Below, one piece after another: positions 48,820-57,322 of a stretch of DNA of 64,000 nt. Source of the DNA: Paenibacillus tyrphae (lineage in GTDB: Bacteria; Bacillota; Bacilli; Paenibacillales; NBRC-103111); contig NZ_JNVM01000023.1 in the NCBI RefSeq assembly GCF_000722545.1, forward strand, positions 1 through 64,000, written 5' to 3'. A model generated the notes under the pieces. That model searched no databases. It saw only the letters and a list, made by a program, of their open reading frames with translations, and was not told the origin of the DNA. The stretch's first letter is position 1. Each line of letters starts with the position of its first letter. Both the position numbers and the translations under genes were made by a program.

Positions 48820-49730
48820 TGCCAACCGGGTTAATCGTGAAGGCGCTAAGCGGATATTATTACGTGCTTGCCGACGACGAGCAGACGACCGAAGCGGTGC
48901 AATGCCGGGCGCGGGGCATTTTCAAAAAGCGCGGCATTTCGCCGCTCGTCGGCGACCGTGTGGTCTACGGGCTGACGGAGAACGGGGAAGGAACGGTGGA
49001 CGAAATTCTTCCCCGCTCCTCCGAGCTGATCCGGCCGCCGGTGGCGAATATCGATTTGGCTGTACTGGTGTTCTCGGTGACCGAGCCAGCACTTAATTTG
49101 CCGCTGCTGGACAAGTTTCTCGTACATACGGAAAGCGCCGGGCTCGATACGCTGATCTGCTTGACCAAGCATGATCTCTTGTCCGAAGGAAGCTCGCCTG
49201 ACGCCGTTTCCGGGGAATTGGCGCTGGTGATCCGGCTCTACGAGTCGATCGGCTACCCGATGCTTGTGACAAGCGCCAAGGAAGGCATAGGCGTGAGCGA
49301 GGTTAACGACCGGCTTGCGGGCCGCATCGGGGTAGTTGCGGGGCAGTCCGGCGTCGGGAAGTCCTCGCTGCTTAACGCCATGGTGCCGGGGCTGTCGCTC
49401 GAAACGAACGAAATCAGCATGAAGCTTGGCCGGGGGAAACATACGACGCGCCACGTCGAGCTGATCCGGCTGCAGAACGGCGGACTTATCGCCGATACGC
49501 CGGGCTTTAGCCAGCTCGATTTTTTGCAGGTGGATGCGGAGGGGCTTAGCGGGGCTTTTCGGGAATTCGCCCCTTATGCCGCAGCGTGCCGCTTCCGCGG
49601 CTGCTTACATCTGCACGAACCGGGCTGCAAGGTTCAGGAGGCCAAAGAAGCGGGCCATATCGCCGCATCGCGGTACGACCATTACATTCAATTTTTGAAC
49701 GAGATCAAAGACAAAAAAAGGAGGTACTGA
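48819..49730 (+). CDS. rsgA: ribosome small-subunit-dependent GTPase A
   Basis: ATG overlaps the prkC stop (TAATG). The 303-residue circularly permuted GTPase has an OB-fold N-terminus, G4 in CLTKHDLL, G1 AGQSGVGKSSLLNAM, G3 IADTPGFSQLDF and a zinc site CRFRGCLHLHEPGCKV. It helps mature the 30S subunit and is a known PrkC substrate (CpgA) in B. subtilis. Confidence 0.96.
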   Translation: MPTGLIVKALSGYYYVLADDEQTTEAVQCRARGIFKKRGISPLVGDRVVYGLTENGEGTVDEILPRSSELIRPPVANIDLAVLVFSVTEPALNLPLLDKFLVHTESAGLDTLICLTKHDLLSEGSSPDAVSGELALVIRLYESIGYPMLVTSAKEGIGVSEVNDRLAGRIGVVAGQSGVGKSSLLNAMVPGLSLETNEISMKLGRGKHTTRHVELIRLQNGGLIADTPGFSQLDFLQVDAEGLSGAFREFAPYAAACRFRGCLHLHEPGCKVQEAKEAGHIAASRYDHYIQFLNEIKDKKRRY

Positions 49731-49731
49731 G

Positions 49732-50400
49732 ATGCTGCGTATCGCTCCTTCGATCTTATCCGCGAACTTTGCCAAGCTGGGCGAAGAAATTGCCGACGTT
49801 GAGCGCGGCGGGGCCGATTGGATTCACGTCGACGTGATGGATGGACATTTCGTGCCGAATATTACAATTGGACCGCTAGTCGTGGAGGCGATCCGTCCGA
49901 TAACGAAATTACCGCTCGACGTGCATCTGATGATCGAGCAGCCGGATCGCTACATTGCCTCGTTCGTTCAGGCAGGCGCAGACCTCATTTCGGTTCACGC
50001 CGAGGCATGCGTCCATCTGCACCGGACACTTCATTATATTAAGGAGCAGGGCGTCAAAGCGGGTGTCGTGCTGAATCCGGCCACTTCGCTCCATGCTCTG
50101 GAGTATGTGCTTGAGGAAGGACTGCTCGACTACGTGCTGCTGATGACGGTTAACCCCGGCTTCGGCGGGCAAAAGTTTATCTCCGCGGTGCTGCCCAAAA
50201 TCGCCGGACTGCGCCGTATGCTGGACGAGCACGGGCTTCAGCACGTGGACATCGAGGTCGACGGCGGAGTCAATACCGAGACGGCCAAGCTCGTTGCCGA
50301 AGCGGGCGCCAATGTGCTCGTTGCCGGTAACGCGGTGTTCAACCGGCCGGACCGCGCCGAGGCGATCCGCGCGATCCGGGAAGCCGGGAGCGGCCGGTAA
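49732..50400 (+). CDS. rpe: ribulose-phosphate 3-epimerase
   Basis: The 222-residue TIM-barrel enzyme of the pentose phosphate pathway shows IAPSILSANFAKLGEE, WIHVDVMDGHFVPNITIG and MTVNPGFGGQKFI, plus EVDGGVN near the end. AAAGGAGG precedes the ATG, one base after the rsgA stop. Confidence 0.96.
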   Translation: MLRIAPSILSANFAKLGEEIADVERGGADWIHVDVMDGHFVPNITIGPLVVEAIRPITKLPLDVHLMIEQPDRYIASFVQAGADLISVHAEACVHLHRTLHYIKEQGVKAGVVLNPATSLHALEYVLEEGLLDYVLLMTVNPGFGGQKFISAVLPKIAGLRRMLDEHGLQHVDIEVDGGVNTETAKLVAEAGANVLVAGNAVFNRPDRAEAIRAIREAGSGR

Positions 50401-50649
50401 ATGCGGGCGCTTCAAATTTTTTTCTTCTGTTTACTATGCGCCGCCCTGCTGTTTGTGTTTTCCATTATCGACGGCGTGGTGAAGTTTGCCTTTTCGCTGG
50501 GGGCTTTATACGTCGGTATCCAGTTTTTTAAGCGATACGAGACGCGCGGCCTGCGCATTGCCTTCGTCTTGACCACGATCTTATTCTACTTTATTTATAC
50601 GGTGTTCTACGCGTTGTATTTGGCAATGCAGCAGCAGGCTGCGGTTTGA
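50401..50649 (+). CDS. small membrane protein in the thiN position, 82 aa
   Basis: ATG directly follows the rpe stop. The product has about three hydrophobic segments (IFFFCLLCAALLFVFSIIDG, FAFSLGALYVGIQFF, IAFVLTTILFYFIYTVFYAL) with a short basic loop between (KRYETRGLR). In B. subtilis thiN lies here; it is absent in this window. I do not recognise the family. Coupling to rpe suggests co-expression. Confidence 0.7.
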   Translation: MRALQIFFFCLLCAALLFVFSIIDGVVKFAFSLGALYVGIQFFKRYETRGLRIAFVLTTILFYFIYTVFYALYLAMQQQAAV

Positions 50650-50702
50650 GAAAAAAGACAGAACCTGGACGTGCATAACCGGCCCGGGGTTCGCATACAT
50701 AT

Positions 50703-50742
50703 GGTTACAAAAGTACGGCTTCCGGCTTTTGTAGCCTTTTTT
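50703..50742 (+). terminator. terminator after the small membrane protein gene
   Basis: GGTTACAAAAG (50703-50713) pairs with CTTTTGTAGCC (50726-50736, one wobble), followed by a T run. Confidence 0.85.
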
Positions 50743-50836
50743 GTTTTTTCGGTGCCCGGAATTTGCATGGCACGTTTTGGGGATTAGCGGAATATACTTT
50801 TAACGAGGTGGTTTACTGCGCGCATGGCTCGAGGTC

Positions 50837-50884
50837 GGCTTTGCGTCGCAAAGCCAAGCGATGCTGACTTTGCTGCGCAAAGTC
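50837..50884 (+). promoter_or_regulatory. tandem twin hairpins in the spoVM leader
   Basis: GGCTTTGC-GTC-GCAAAGCC (50837-50855) and GACTTTGC-TGC-GCAAAGTC (50866-50884) are two near-identical 8-bp stems with 3-nt loops. The spoVM ribosome site GGAGGGAGGG begins two bases after the second. Position suggests control of spoVM translation or mRNA stability. Confidence 0.6.
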
Positions 50885-50901
50885 TGGAGGGAGGGTGCAA
50901 A

Positions 50902-50982
50902 ATGAAATTTTACACTATCAAGCTTCCGAAGTTTTTGGGTGGGTTTGTGAAAGCCGTACTTAACACATTTAGCAAAAACTGA
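50902..50982 (+). CDS. spoVM: stage V sporulation protein M
   Basis: ATG at 50902 follows GGAGGGAGGG. The 26-residue amphipathic peptide begins MKFYTIKLPKFLGGFVKAVL and ends FSKN, matching SpoVM nearly residue for residue in its first half, including the Pro9 kink. SpoVM recognises the positive curvature of the forespore membrane and anchors the coat ATPase SpoIVA. It is in its B. subtilis position (before rpmB) and is direct evidence of endospore formation. Its length puts it below usual gene-calling limits. Confidence 0.95.
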   Translation: MKFYTIKLPKFLGGFVKAVLNTFSKN

Positions 50983-51120
50983 AGATACGCTCGTCCATGC
51001 TTAGGCGCCGGCTGCCAGGCTAGGGCAGGCGCTACACCCGAAATCAACGGCTCAGCCGTCCTTGTCTTTGCAAGACAAGCGCGTTTATCAAGGTTGATGC
51101 GAAGTCATGCTTATCAACTA

Positions 51121-51149
51121 AAAAAAGCACCTGAGCCAGGTGCTTTTTG
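51121..51149. terminator. terminator of rpmB
   Basis: AAAAAAGCACCTG pairs with CAGGTGCTTTTT around AGC; symmetric A/T runs allow both directions. Confidence 0.88.
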
Positions 51150-51163
51150 TCTGCGGACGCAGA

Positions 51164-51352
51164 TTACACGCGAGTTACTTTTCCGGATTTCAGAGCTTTC
51201 GTGCTCACCCAAACGCGTTTCGGTTTGCCGTCGACCAGAATGCGAACCTTTTGAACGTTGACACCCCAAGTGCGTTTCGCTTTGTTGTTCGCATGGGATA
51301 CATGGTTGCCGGTACCCGGGCCTTTACCTGTGATAAAACATTTGCGGGACAT
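51164..51352 (-). CDS. rpmB: 50S ribosomal protein L28
   Basis: The 62-residue product begins MSRKCFITGKGPGTGNHVSH and contains RTWGVNVQKVRILVDGKPKR and WVSTKALKSGKV. It is opposite to its neighbours, as in B. subtilis. AAGGAGGTG precedes the ATG at 51352. Confidence 0.96.
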   Translation of the reverse strand: MSRKCFITGKGPGTGNHVSHANNKAKRTWGVNVQKVRILVDGKPKRVWVSTKALKSGKVTRV

Positions 51353-51399
51353 TGATTACACCTCCTTAAAGCATACACGCTTCAAAAACACACTTAAAC

Positions 51400-51429
51400 A
51401 TCATATCACAGCGGCCTAAACGCCGTCAA
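51400..51429 (-). promoter_or_regulatory. rpmB promoter
   Basis: On the minus strand TTGACG (51429-51424) and TATGAT (51405-51400), 18 bp apart, with an extended -10 TGA before TATGAT. Confidence 0.65.
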
Positions 51430-51538
51430 CGCAGCTTCTTCGTTTTCTTCCCCTGCAGCCCGAGTTTTATTTATTTCTTGCGGCGAATATAGTACAATGA
51501 TTCGTAGTCCATGCTAATTATGGAATCGAAGGAGCTGT

Positions 51539-51907
51539 ATGGAGATGACAATCGAACTGGCTTCAGAATATGGAAAAATCTACGTTACGGACGAAGTAAT
51601 CGCCGTACTTGCGGGTTCGGCGGCGCTCGACTGCTACGGACTTGTCGGGATGGCTTCGCGCAATCAATTCAAGGACGGTATTGCCGAACTGCTGCGCCGG
51701 GACAATTTGCGCCGGGGAGTCGAGGTTCACCGTGACGAGCAGGATGTCCTGACCATTGATTTATATATCGTCGTCAGCTATGGCACGAAAATTTCGGTCG
51801 TTGCGCATAACGTGCAGAGCAAAGTCAAATACATGCTCGGGGAAGTGGCGGGCCTGCAAGTGGCGACCGTGAACATTTTTGTTCAAGGCGTGAGGATTGC
51901 GGAATGA
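51539..51907 (+). CDS. yloU: Asp23/Gls24 family protein YloU
   Basis: ATG at 51539 follows AAGGAG. The 122-residue product has ITVTDEVIAVLAG-like VTDEVIAVLAGSAALDCYGL, IDLYIVVSYGTKISVVAHNV and VATVNIFVQGVRI. It sits before fakA as in B. subtilis (yloU-yloV). A second family member is at 9165-9551. Confidence 0.92.
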   Translation: MEMTIELASEYGKIYVTDEVIAVLAGSAALDCYGLVGMASRNQFKDGIAELLRRDNLRRGVEVHRDEQDVLTIDLYIVVSYGTKISVVAHNVQSKVKYMLGEVAGLQVATVNIFVQGVRIAE

Positions 51908-51985
51908 GACCTGTGATGACAGCGGTTGTGGCCGAAACATGTTATGGATCGCCGACAGGGTTATAGCGAAAGGGGAACGGTCTTT

Positions 51986-53800
51986 TTGAGTAAGCGCTTG
52001 AAAGAAATGAATGGACAAGATTTCATCCGAATGGTAGAAGCGGGAGCGCATAGGCTGACGACGAACGCGGAACGGGTCAATGCGCTTAACGTCTTTCCGG
52101 TACCGGACGGCGATACGGGCACCAATATGAATTTAACCTTGACTTCTGGGGTGGAAGAGCTTCGCCGCCGTTCGTCGGACCACTTGGGTAAAGCAGCGGA
52201 AGCGCTTGCTAAAGGCTTGCTGATGGGCGCCCGCGGCAACTCGGGCGTGATTCTGTCACAGTTGTTCCGTGGTTTCGCCAAAGCCGTATCCGACCTGCCT
52301 TCGGCCAACGCCCAGCAGGTGGCCGCGGCGTTTCAGAACGGCGTGGATATGGCCTACAAAGCTGTCGTCAAGCCCGTGGAAGGTACGATTCTGACCGTAG
52401 CCAAGGAAGCGGCTCGGCAGGGCGTACAGACCGCCAAGCGGCAGCCGGATGTCGCTGTCGTGATCGCGGAACTGCTGGATAAAGCGAAAGAGGCATTGGC
52501 TAAAACGCCGGACATGCTTCCCGTACTGAAGCAGGTGGGCGTCGTCGATTCCGGCGGGCAGGGGCTCGTGTATATCTACGAGGGCTTTGTGTCCGTTTTA
52601 GACATGGAGGAAGCGCCGCTGGAGGAGCCGGCCGATATGCCGTACGTCGCTTTTGGCGCGGTGCAGCCGCTGGAGGAGACGCTTGAACCCGCGGCGCCGC
52701 CGCTTGATTTTACCGGCCATGAACGCGTTCAGGCGAAGCTGGCGACGGAGGATATCGAGTTCGGGTACTGCACAGAGTTTATGGTGACGCTGAACCCGGG
52801 CAAGCTGAACGACCGCAAGTTTGACGATGCTCTGTTCCGCGAGGAGCTGTCCGCCTTCGGCGATTCCCTGCTTGTCGTGGCCGACGACGATCTGGTCAAA
52901 GTGCATATCCATGCTGAATTCCCGGGCAGCGTTATGAATCTGGCCCAGAACTACGGAGATCTCAGCCGGATCAAGATCGAAAATATGCGCGACCAGCATA
53001 CGCATCTTCTAATGGAGGAGGCCGGACCGTCCGGCGCGGTCGCGGCATTGGCCAAGGCGACGCATTTGCTGGACGCGGCGAAGGAGCTCGAAATGGGCCA
53101 ACCGTCCGTCCCGGCAGAGAACGATCCGTCTCGCGAGCTCAAGCCGTATGGCTTTGTCGCCGTATCCACGGGGGAAGGTATCTCCGGTATTTTCGGCAGC
53201 TTGGGCGTCGACCGGATTCTGCACGGCGGGCAAACCATGAATCCGAGTACCGAAGATATCGTGCGCGCCGTCAACGAGGTCGAAGCGAGAACCGTGTTCG
53301 TGCTTCCGAACAATTCGAACATCATCCTGGCTGCTCAGCAGGCCGTGGAGCTTGTGGAGGATAAGCAGGTTGTCGTTATTCCCAGCAAGTCGATTCCGCA
53401 AGGCATTGCCGCTGTAATTGCCTTCCAGGAGGAGGCGGCTCCCGAAGAAAACATCGACGAAATGCAGCAGGCGCTGCAGCAGGTACAGGCCGGTCAAATC
53501 ACCCATGCCGTACGCGACACGCAAATGGACGGGATCGATATTAAAGAGGGCGACTATATCGGCATTCACAACGGCCGCATCGTTTCCTCGGCTCCGGACC
53601 TCGTCGATTCCTGCAAAAAGCTGATTGACTCCATGCTGGATACGGGTGCGGAGATCGTGACCCTGTATACCGGAGCGGATGCGGTGCAGGAGCAGACCGA
53701 GGAGCTTGTCGGGTATGTCGAACAATCGTATCAAGAGGTGGAAGTGGAAGTGCAGGACGGCGGACAGCCGCTCTATTACTACATTATTTCTGCGGAGTAA
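51986..53800 (+). CDS. fakA: fatty acid kinase catalytic subunit FakA (DAK/YloV family)
   Basis: The 604-residue product has the DhaL-type nucleotide-binding domain (NVFPVPDGDTGTNMNLTLT, GARGNSGVILSQLFRG, VDSGGQGLVYIYEG) and the C-terminal FakB-interacting part (VLPNNSNIILAAQQAVEL, IPSKSIPQGIAAV). FakA phosphorylates fatty acids bound to FakB. TTG at 51986 is about 11 nt after AAAGGGG; ATG at 52007 is an alternative. A DegV gene follows. Confidence 0.92.
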   Translation: MSKRLKEMNGQDFIRMVEAGAHRLTTNAERVNALNVFPVPDGDTGTNMNLTLTSGVEELRRRSSDHLGKAAEALAKGLLMGARGNSGVILSQLFRGFAKAVSDLPSANAQQVAAAFQNGVDMAYKAVVKPVEGTILTVAKEAARQGVQTAKRQPDVAVVIAELLDKAKEALAKTPDMLPVLKQVGVVDSGGQGLVYIYEGFVSVLDMEEAPLEEPADMPYVAFGAVQPLEETLEPAAPPLDFTGHERVQAKLATEDIEFGYCTEFMVTLNPGKLNDRKFDDALFREELSAFGDSLLVVADDDLVKVHIHAEFPGSVMNLAQNYGDLSRIKIENMRDQHTHLLMEEAGPSGAVAALAKATHLLDAAKELEMGQPSVPAENDPSRELKPYGFVAVSTGEGISGIFGSLGVDRILHGGQTMNPSTEDIVRAVNEVEARTVFVLPNNSNIILAAQQAVELVEDKQVVVIPSKSIPQGIAAVIAFQEEAAPEENIDEMQQALQQVQAGQITHAVRDTQMDGIDIKEGDYIGIHNGRIVSSAPDLVDSCKKLIDSMLDTGAEIVTLYTGADAVQEQTEELVGYVEQSYQEVEVEVQDGGQPLYYYIISAE

Positions 53801-53863
53801 ACGATTCGATTTCGACGCTATGTCTTATAGATCAAAAATTTTGCAAAGAATTGAGGGAGGCTA

Positions 53864-54715
53864 TTGAGCCAGGTTCGTATTGTAACGGACAGCACGGCGG
53901 ATATTCCGGCCGACCTGCGGGAGCGGCTCGGCATTGAGATGGTGCCGCTTAAAGTATTGTTCGGCTCGGAGGCATTTCGCGACGGGGTTGATATGGGTCC
54001 GGAGCAATTTTATGACAAGCTGGCCTCGTCCGGTATGTTTCCGACCACATCCCAGCCGTCGCCGGCTGATTTCATCCAAGTATACGAGAGGCTGGCGGAC
54101 GAAGGCGCCGACTCGATCATCTCGATTCATTTGTCATCGCAGATGAGCGGCACTTACCAGTCCGCCCTCGTGGCGAAATCAATGATCGACGAGAAGGCGG
54201 ATATCGAGGTGGTGGACAGCCGTACGGCTTCCTGTGGCATCGGCATCCTCGTCGTAGCTGCCGCGGAGGCGGCAAAGCAGGGGAAGAGCAAGTCGGAAAT
54301 TTTGGAACGGATTGCGTCGTTGCGCCAAAACATCGGGCTCTATTTTTTGGTGGATACGCTCGAGTATTTGCATAAGGGCGGACGGATTGGCAAGGCTGCG
54401 GCGCTCTTCGGCTCCTTGCTTAATATTAAGCCGATCCTGTCGGTCAACGATGACGGAGTCGTGTACTCCGTCGATAAGGTTCGCGGACAGAAGAAAGCGA
54501 TGAACCGGATCGTCGAGCTGCTGCAGAAGGATTTTGCCGGCAAGCCGATCGAATTGATCATGGGTTATACGACCGGCCGCGAGACGGCGGAGGAATTTTT
54601 CTCGCTGCTGAAGCAGCATTTTGATGTAAAAAGCGTGCAATACACGCATATCGGGCCCGTCATCGGAGCGCATGTCGGACCCGGAACCGTAGCGGCTTTT
54701 GGCATACCGGTCTGA
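53864..54715 (+). CDS. DegV family fatty-acid-binding protein (FakB-like)
   Basis: TTG at 53864 follows GGGAGG. The 283-residue product has the lipid-binding fold: VRIVTDSTADIPADL, TSQPSPADFIQVYERL, DSRTASCGIGILVVAAAEAA and VDTLEYLHKGGRIGKAAALF. FakB proteins present the fatty acid to FakA; adjacency supports that role. Confidence 0.9.
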   Translation: MSQVRIVTDSTADIPADLRERLGIEMVPLKVLFGSEAFRDGVDMGPEQFYDKLASSGMFPTTSQPSPADFIQVYERLADEGADSIISIHLSSQMSGTYQSALVAKSMIDEKADIEVVDSRTASCGIGILVVAAAEAAKQGKSKSEILERIASLRQNIGLYFLVDTLEYLHKGGRIGKAAALFGSLLNIKPILSVNDDGVVYSVDKVRGQKKAMNRIVELLQKDFAGKPIELIMGYTTGRETAEEFFSLLKQHFDVKSVQYTHIGPVIGAHVGPGTVAAFGIPV

Positions 54716-54716
54716 T

Positions 54717-56771
54717 ATGACCTTGGATCTTTATTCGCTTCCGGTCACGAAGGTGTCCGGCGTCAAAGGCAAGAAGCCCGAGGAGCTGCTTGCGCTCGGC
54801 ATCTCGAGCGTTGGAGAGCTCCTCGATTATTATCCTTTCCGCTACGAGGATTACACGCTTCGCGATTTGACGCAGGTGAAGGACGGAGACCGGATTACGG
54901 TGCAGGGCACGGTCGCAGGGGTTCCCCAGGTGCAAATGTACGGGCGTACCAAATCGCGCATGACCTGCAAAATCGTAGTCGACCCGCTCTTCATTACGGC
55001 CGTCTGGTTCAATCGGCATTTTTTGAAGGATAAGCTGACAGCCGGTACGGATATCGTCTTGACCGGAAAATGGGACCAGAAGCGGCTGCACTTGACCGTG
55101 ACGGAGGTAGAGTTCCCGGGCCGCGGCACGTCGCAGACCGGCACGCTGCAGCCGGTTTATTCAGTGACGGGATCGATCACACAAAAATGGTTCCGGCAAA
55201 CGACGAAGCAAGCGCTGCTGCAATTCGGCGACCTCATTCCCGAGGTGCTTCCGGGCAAGCTGCTGCGCAAGTACAATCTGCTGCCTCGCAAGCAGGCGGT
55301 CGCTCTGCTGCATCTGCCGGGCAGTATGGAGCAGGGACAACGGGCGAGACGCCGGATGGTGTATGAGGAGCTGTTTTTGTTCCAGCTCAAGATGCAGGCG
55401 TACCGCACGCTGAATCACGAGCGGGCGGACGGGGTCGCGCACCCTGTAGATTTGCCGGCTGTCCGCGCGTTTGTACGCGCGCTGCCGTTCACGCTGACGG
55501 CTTCCCAGAAAAACGTGCTGGCTGAAATTCTTCATGATCTACAGGAGCCTTTCTGCATGAACCGCCTTCTGCAGGGCGATGTGGGCGCGGGAAAAACCGT
55601 CGTCGCGGCGGTGGCGCTTTTTGCCGTCGTCAAGGCCGGTTATCAAGGCGCGCTGATGGTGCCGACGGAAATTCTTGCGGAGCAGCACAAGCGCTCGCTC
55701 GACCGCTTATTCGAGCCGTACGGCATTCAGACGGCGCTGCTGACGGGCAGCTTGACGGAGCGGCAGCGCCGGGACGTGCTCGGCTCGCTGCAGATGGGGA
55801 TGATCGACATCGTTATCGGCACGCATGCGCTCATTCAAGAGGATGTGTTTTTCCGCCGGCTCGGACTCGTCGTTACGGACGAGCAGCATCGCTTCGGCGT
55901 ACAGCAGCGCAGCATTTTGCGCCGTAAAGGGATGAATCCGGACGTGCTCACGATGACGGCGACGCCGATTCCGCGGACGCTCGCGATTACCGCTTTTGGC
56001 GATATGGACGTCTCGACGCTGCGGGAGCTGCCTAAAGGACGCAAGCCGATTCAGACCTACGCGGTCACGCACAATATGCTGGAGCGCGTCCTTGGCTTTA
56101 TTCGCCGCGAGGTGGCGGAAGGGCGGCAGGCGTATGTCATCTGCCCGCTGATCGAAGAATCCGAGAAGCTCGACGTGCAGAACGCGATTGACGTGCACGC
56201 GCAGCTTCAATTTGCTTTTCCGGAGTACAAAGTCGGGCTGCTGCACGGACGGATGGCCCCGGCGGAGAAGGACGATGTGATGCGCGAGTTCAGCCAAGGC
56301 CGGCTTCACGTACTGGTCTCGACGACGGTTATTGAGGTCGGCGTGGATGTGCCTAACGCAACGCTGATGGTCGTCTATGACGCCGACCGGTTCGGATTAT
56401 CGCAGCTTCACCAGCTGCGGGGCCGGGTCGGACGGGGCGAACATCAATCGTACTGCGTGCTGATTGCCGATCCGAAGAACGAAGTCGGCAAGGAACGGCT
56501 GAAGGCGATGACGGATACGAACGACGGCTTCGAGATTGCGCGCCGTGACCTCGAATTGCGGGGGCCGGGAGATTTTTTCGGTACGAAGCAGAGCGGGGTG
56601 CCGGACTTCCGTCTCGCCGACATGGTGACCGACTTCGAAGTGATGGAACAGGCAAGAGACGATGCGGCCGAGCTTGTCAAGCAGCCGGATTTTTGGACTG
56701 AAGCCGACTACGTGCCGCTCCGTCACTATTTGCAGCGCGAGCACATCTTCGACAGCGAGATGCTGGATTAG
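54717..56771 (+). CDS. recG: ATP-dependent DNA helicase RecG
   Basis: ATG at 54717 starts two bases after the degV stop. The 684-residue helicase has the wedge/OB domain (GDRITVQGTVAGVPQVQMYG), Walker A LLQGDVGAGKTVVAAVAL, DEQH in VVTDEQHRFGVQQR, and the C-terminal RecG signature (QLHQLRGRVGRGEHQSYC, GPGDFFGTKQSG). It remodels stalled forks and branched DNA. Ribosome site is weak, consistent with coupling. Confidence 0.96.
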   Translation: MTLDLYSLPVTKVSGVKGKKPEELLALGISSVGELLDYYPFRYEDYTLRDLTQVKDGDRITVQGTVAGVPQVQMYGRTKSRMTCKIVVDPLFITAVWFNRHFLKDKLTAGTDIVLTGKWDQKRLHLTVTEVEFPGRGTSQTGTLQPVYSVTGSITQKWFRQTTKQALLQFGDLIPEVLPGKLLRKYNLLPRKQAVALLHLPGSMEQGQRARRRMVYEELFLFQLKMQAYRTLNHERADGVAHPVDLPAVRAFVRALPFTLTASQKNVLAEILHDLQEPFCMNRLLQGDVGAGKTVVAAVALFAVVKAGYQGALMVPTEILAEQHKRSLDRLFEPYGIQTALLTGSLTERQRRDVLGSLQMGMIDIVIGTHALIQEDVFFRRLGLVVTDEQHRFGVQQRSILRRKGMNPDVLTMTATPIPRTLAITAFGDMDVSTLRELPKGRKPIQTYAVTHNMLERVLGFIRREVAEGRQAYVICPLIEESEKLDVQNAIDVHAQLQFAFPEYKVGLLHGRMAPAEKDDVMREFSQGRLHVLVSTTVIEVGVDVPNATLMVVYDADRFGLSQLHQLRGRVGRGEHQSYCVLIADPKNEVGKERLKAMTDTNDGFEIARRDLELRGPGDFFGTKQSGVPDFRLADMVTDFEVMEQARDDAAELVKQPDFWTEADYVPLRHYLQREHIFDSEMLD

Positions 56772-56917
56772 ACGATAGCCTGCTTGACGCTCCTCCTGCG
56801 GGGCGAAGGGGAAAGACGGGCGAAAGAAATAGGTACACAAGGCCAAGCTCTCCGACATAGACTTACTACTGTATGGTGGTTGTAAGTCCTATTTGCAAGA
56901 ACGCGGAGGTGTGCGGC

Positions 56918-57205
56918 ATGAGCTATACGCAGTACGGCTTTGACCCTGCGCAAGTCGAGCGGATCAAGCTGAAGATGAAAAATCCCGAGACAAAAGAACG
57001 GGTCAAAATGATTTTACAGGGCGTTACGAAGTACGATTTACAGGACCGCGTGAAGGTTCGTCGGTTCGTCGGCATGCTGACGAAGGTGCTCGGCGAAAGA
57101 GTCACCGAGCAGCAGAGCGAGCAGCTCGTCCAGTTCGTGATCTCGCAAAAAATCGATCCGAACAATGCGTTTCATCTGATCAAACTGTGGAGCATGTTCC
57201 GCTAA
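56918..57205 (+). CDS. stage VI sporulation protein F-like
   Basis: ATG at 56918 follows GGAGGTG. The 95-residue product has a helical body (RIKLKMKNPETKERVKMILQ) and RVKVRRFVGMLTKVLGERVT, FVISQKIDPNNAFHLIKLW. It resembles the SpoVIF family, which acts late in spore coat assembly. The match is by pattern only. Terminator at 57190-57223. Confidence 0.6.
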   Translation: MSYTQYGFDPAQVERIKLKMKNPETKERVKMILQGVTKYDLQDRVKVRRFVGMLTKVLGERVTEQQSEQLVQFVISQKIDPNNAFHLIKLWSMFR

Positions 57206-57223
57206 GCGGGCATGTTCTTTTTT
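57190..57223 (+). terminator. terminator of the spoVIF-like gene
   Basis: GAGCATGTTCCGC pairs with GCGGGCATGTTC (with small mismatches) and is followed by eight T. Confidence 0.7.
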
Positions 57224-57322
57224 TTGTCGGAGTGCTGGGCACCGGCCCAATTGTCAAATGAAGCGGAGAAGGCTATAATGCTGATAGATTGCTAGATTGT
57301 GGAAGGGGGAACGATATACGAT

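Noticed and set aside
50983..51120. possible small RNA gene between spoVM and rpmB
   Set aside because: GC-rich dyads (for example GGCGCC and GACAAGCG/CTTGTC pairs) are present, but no promoter or conserved RNA family could be recognised.
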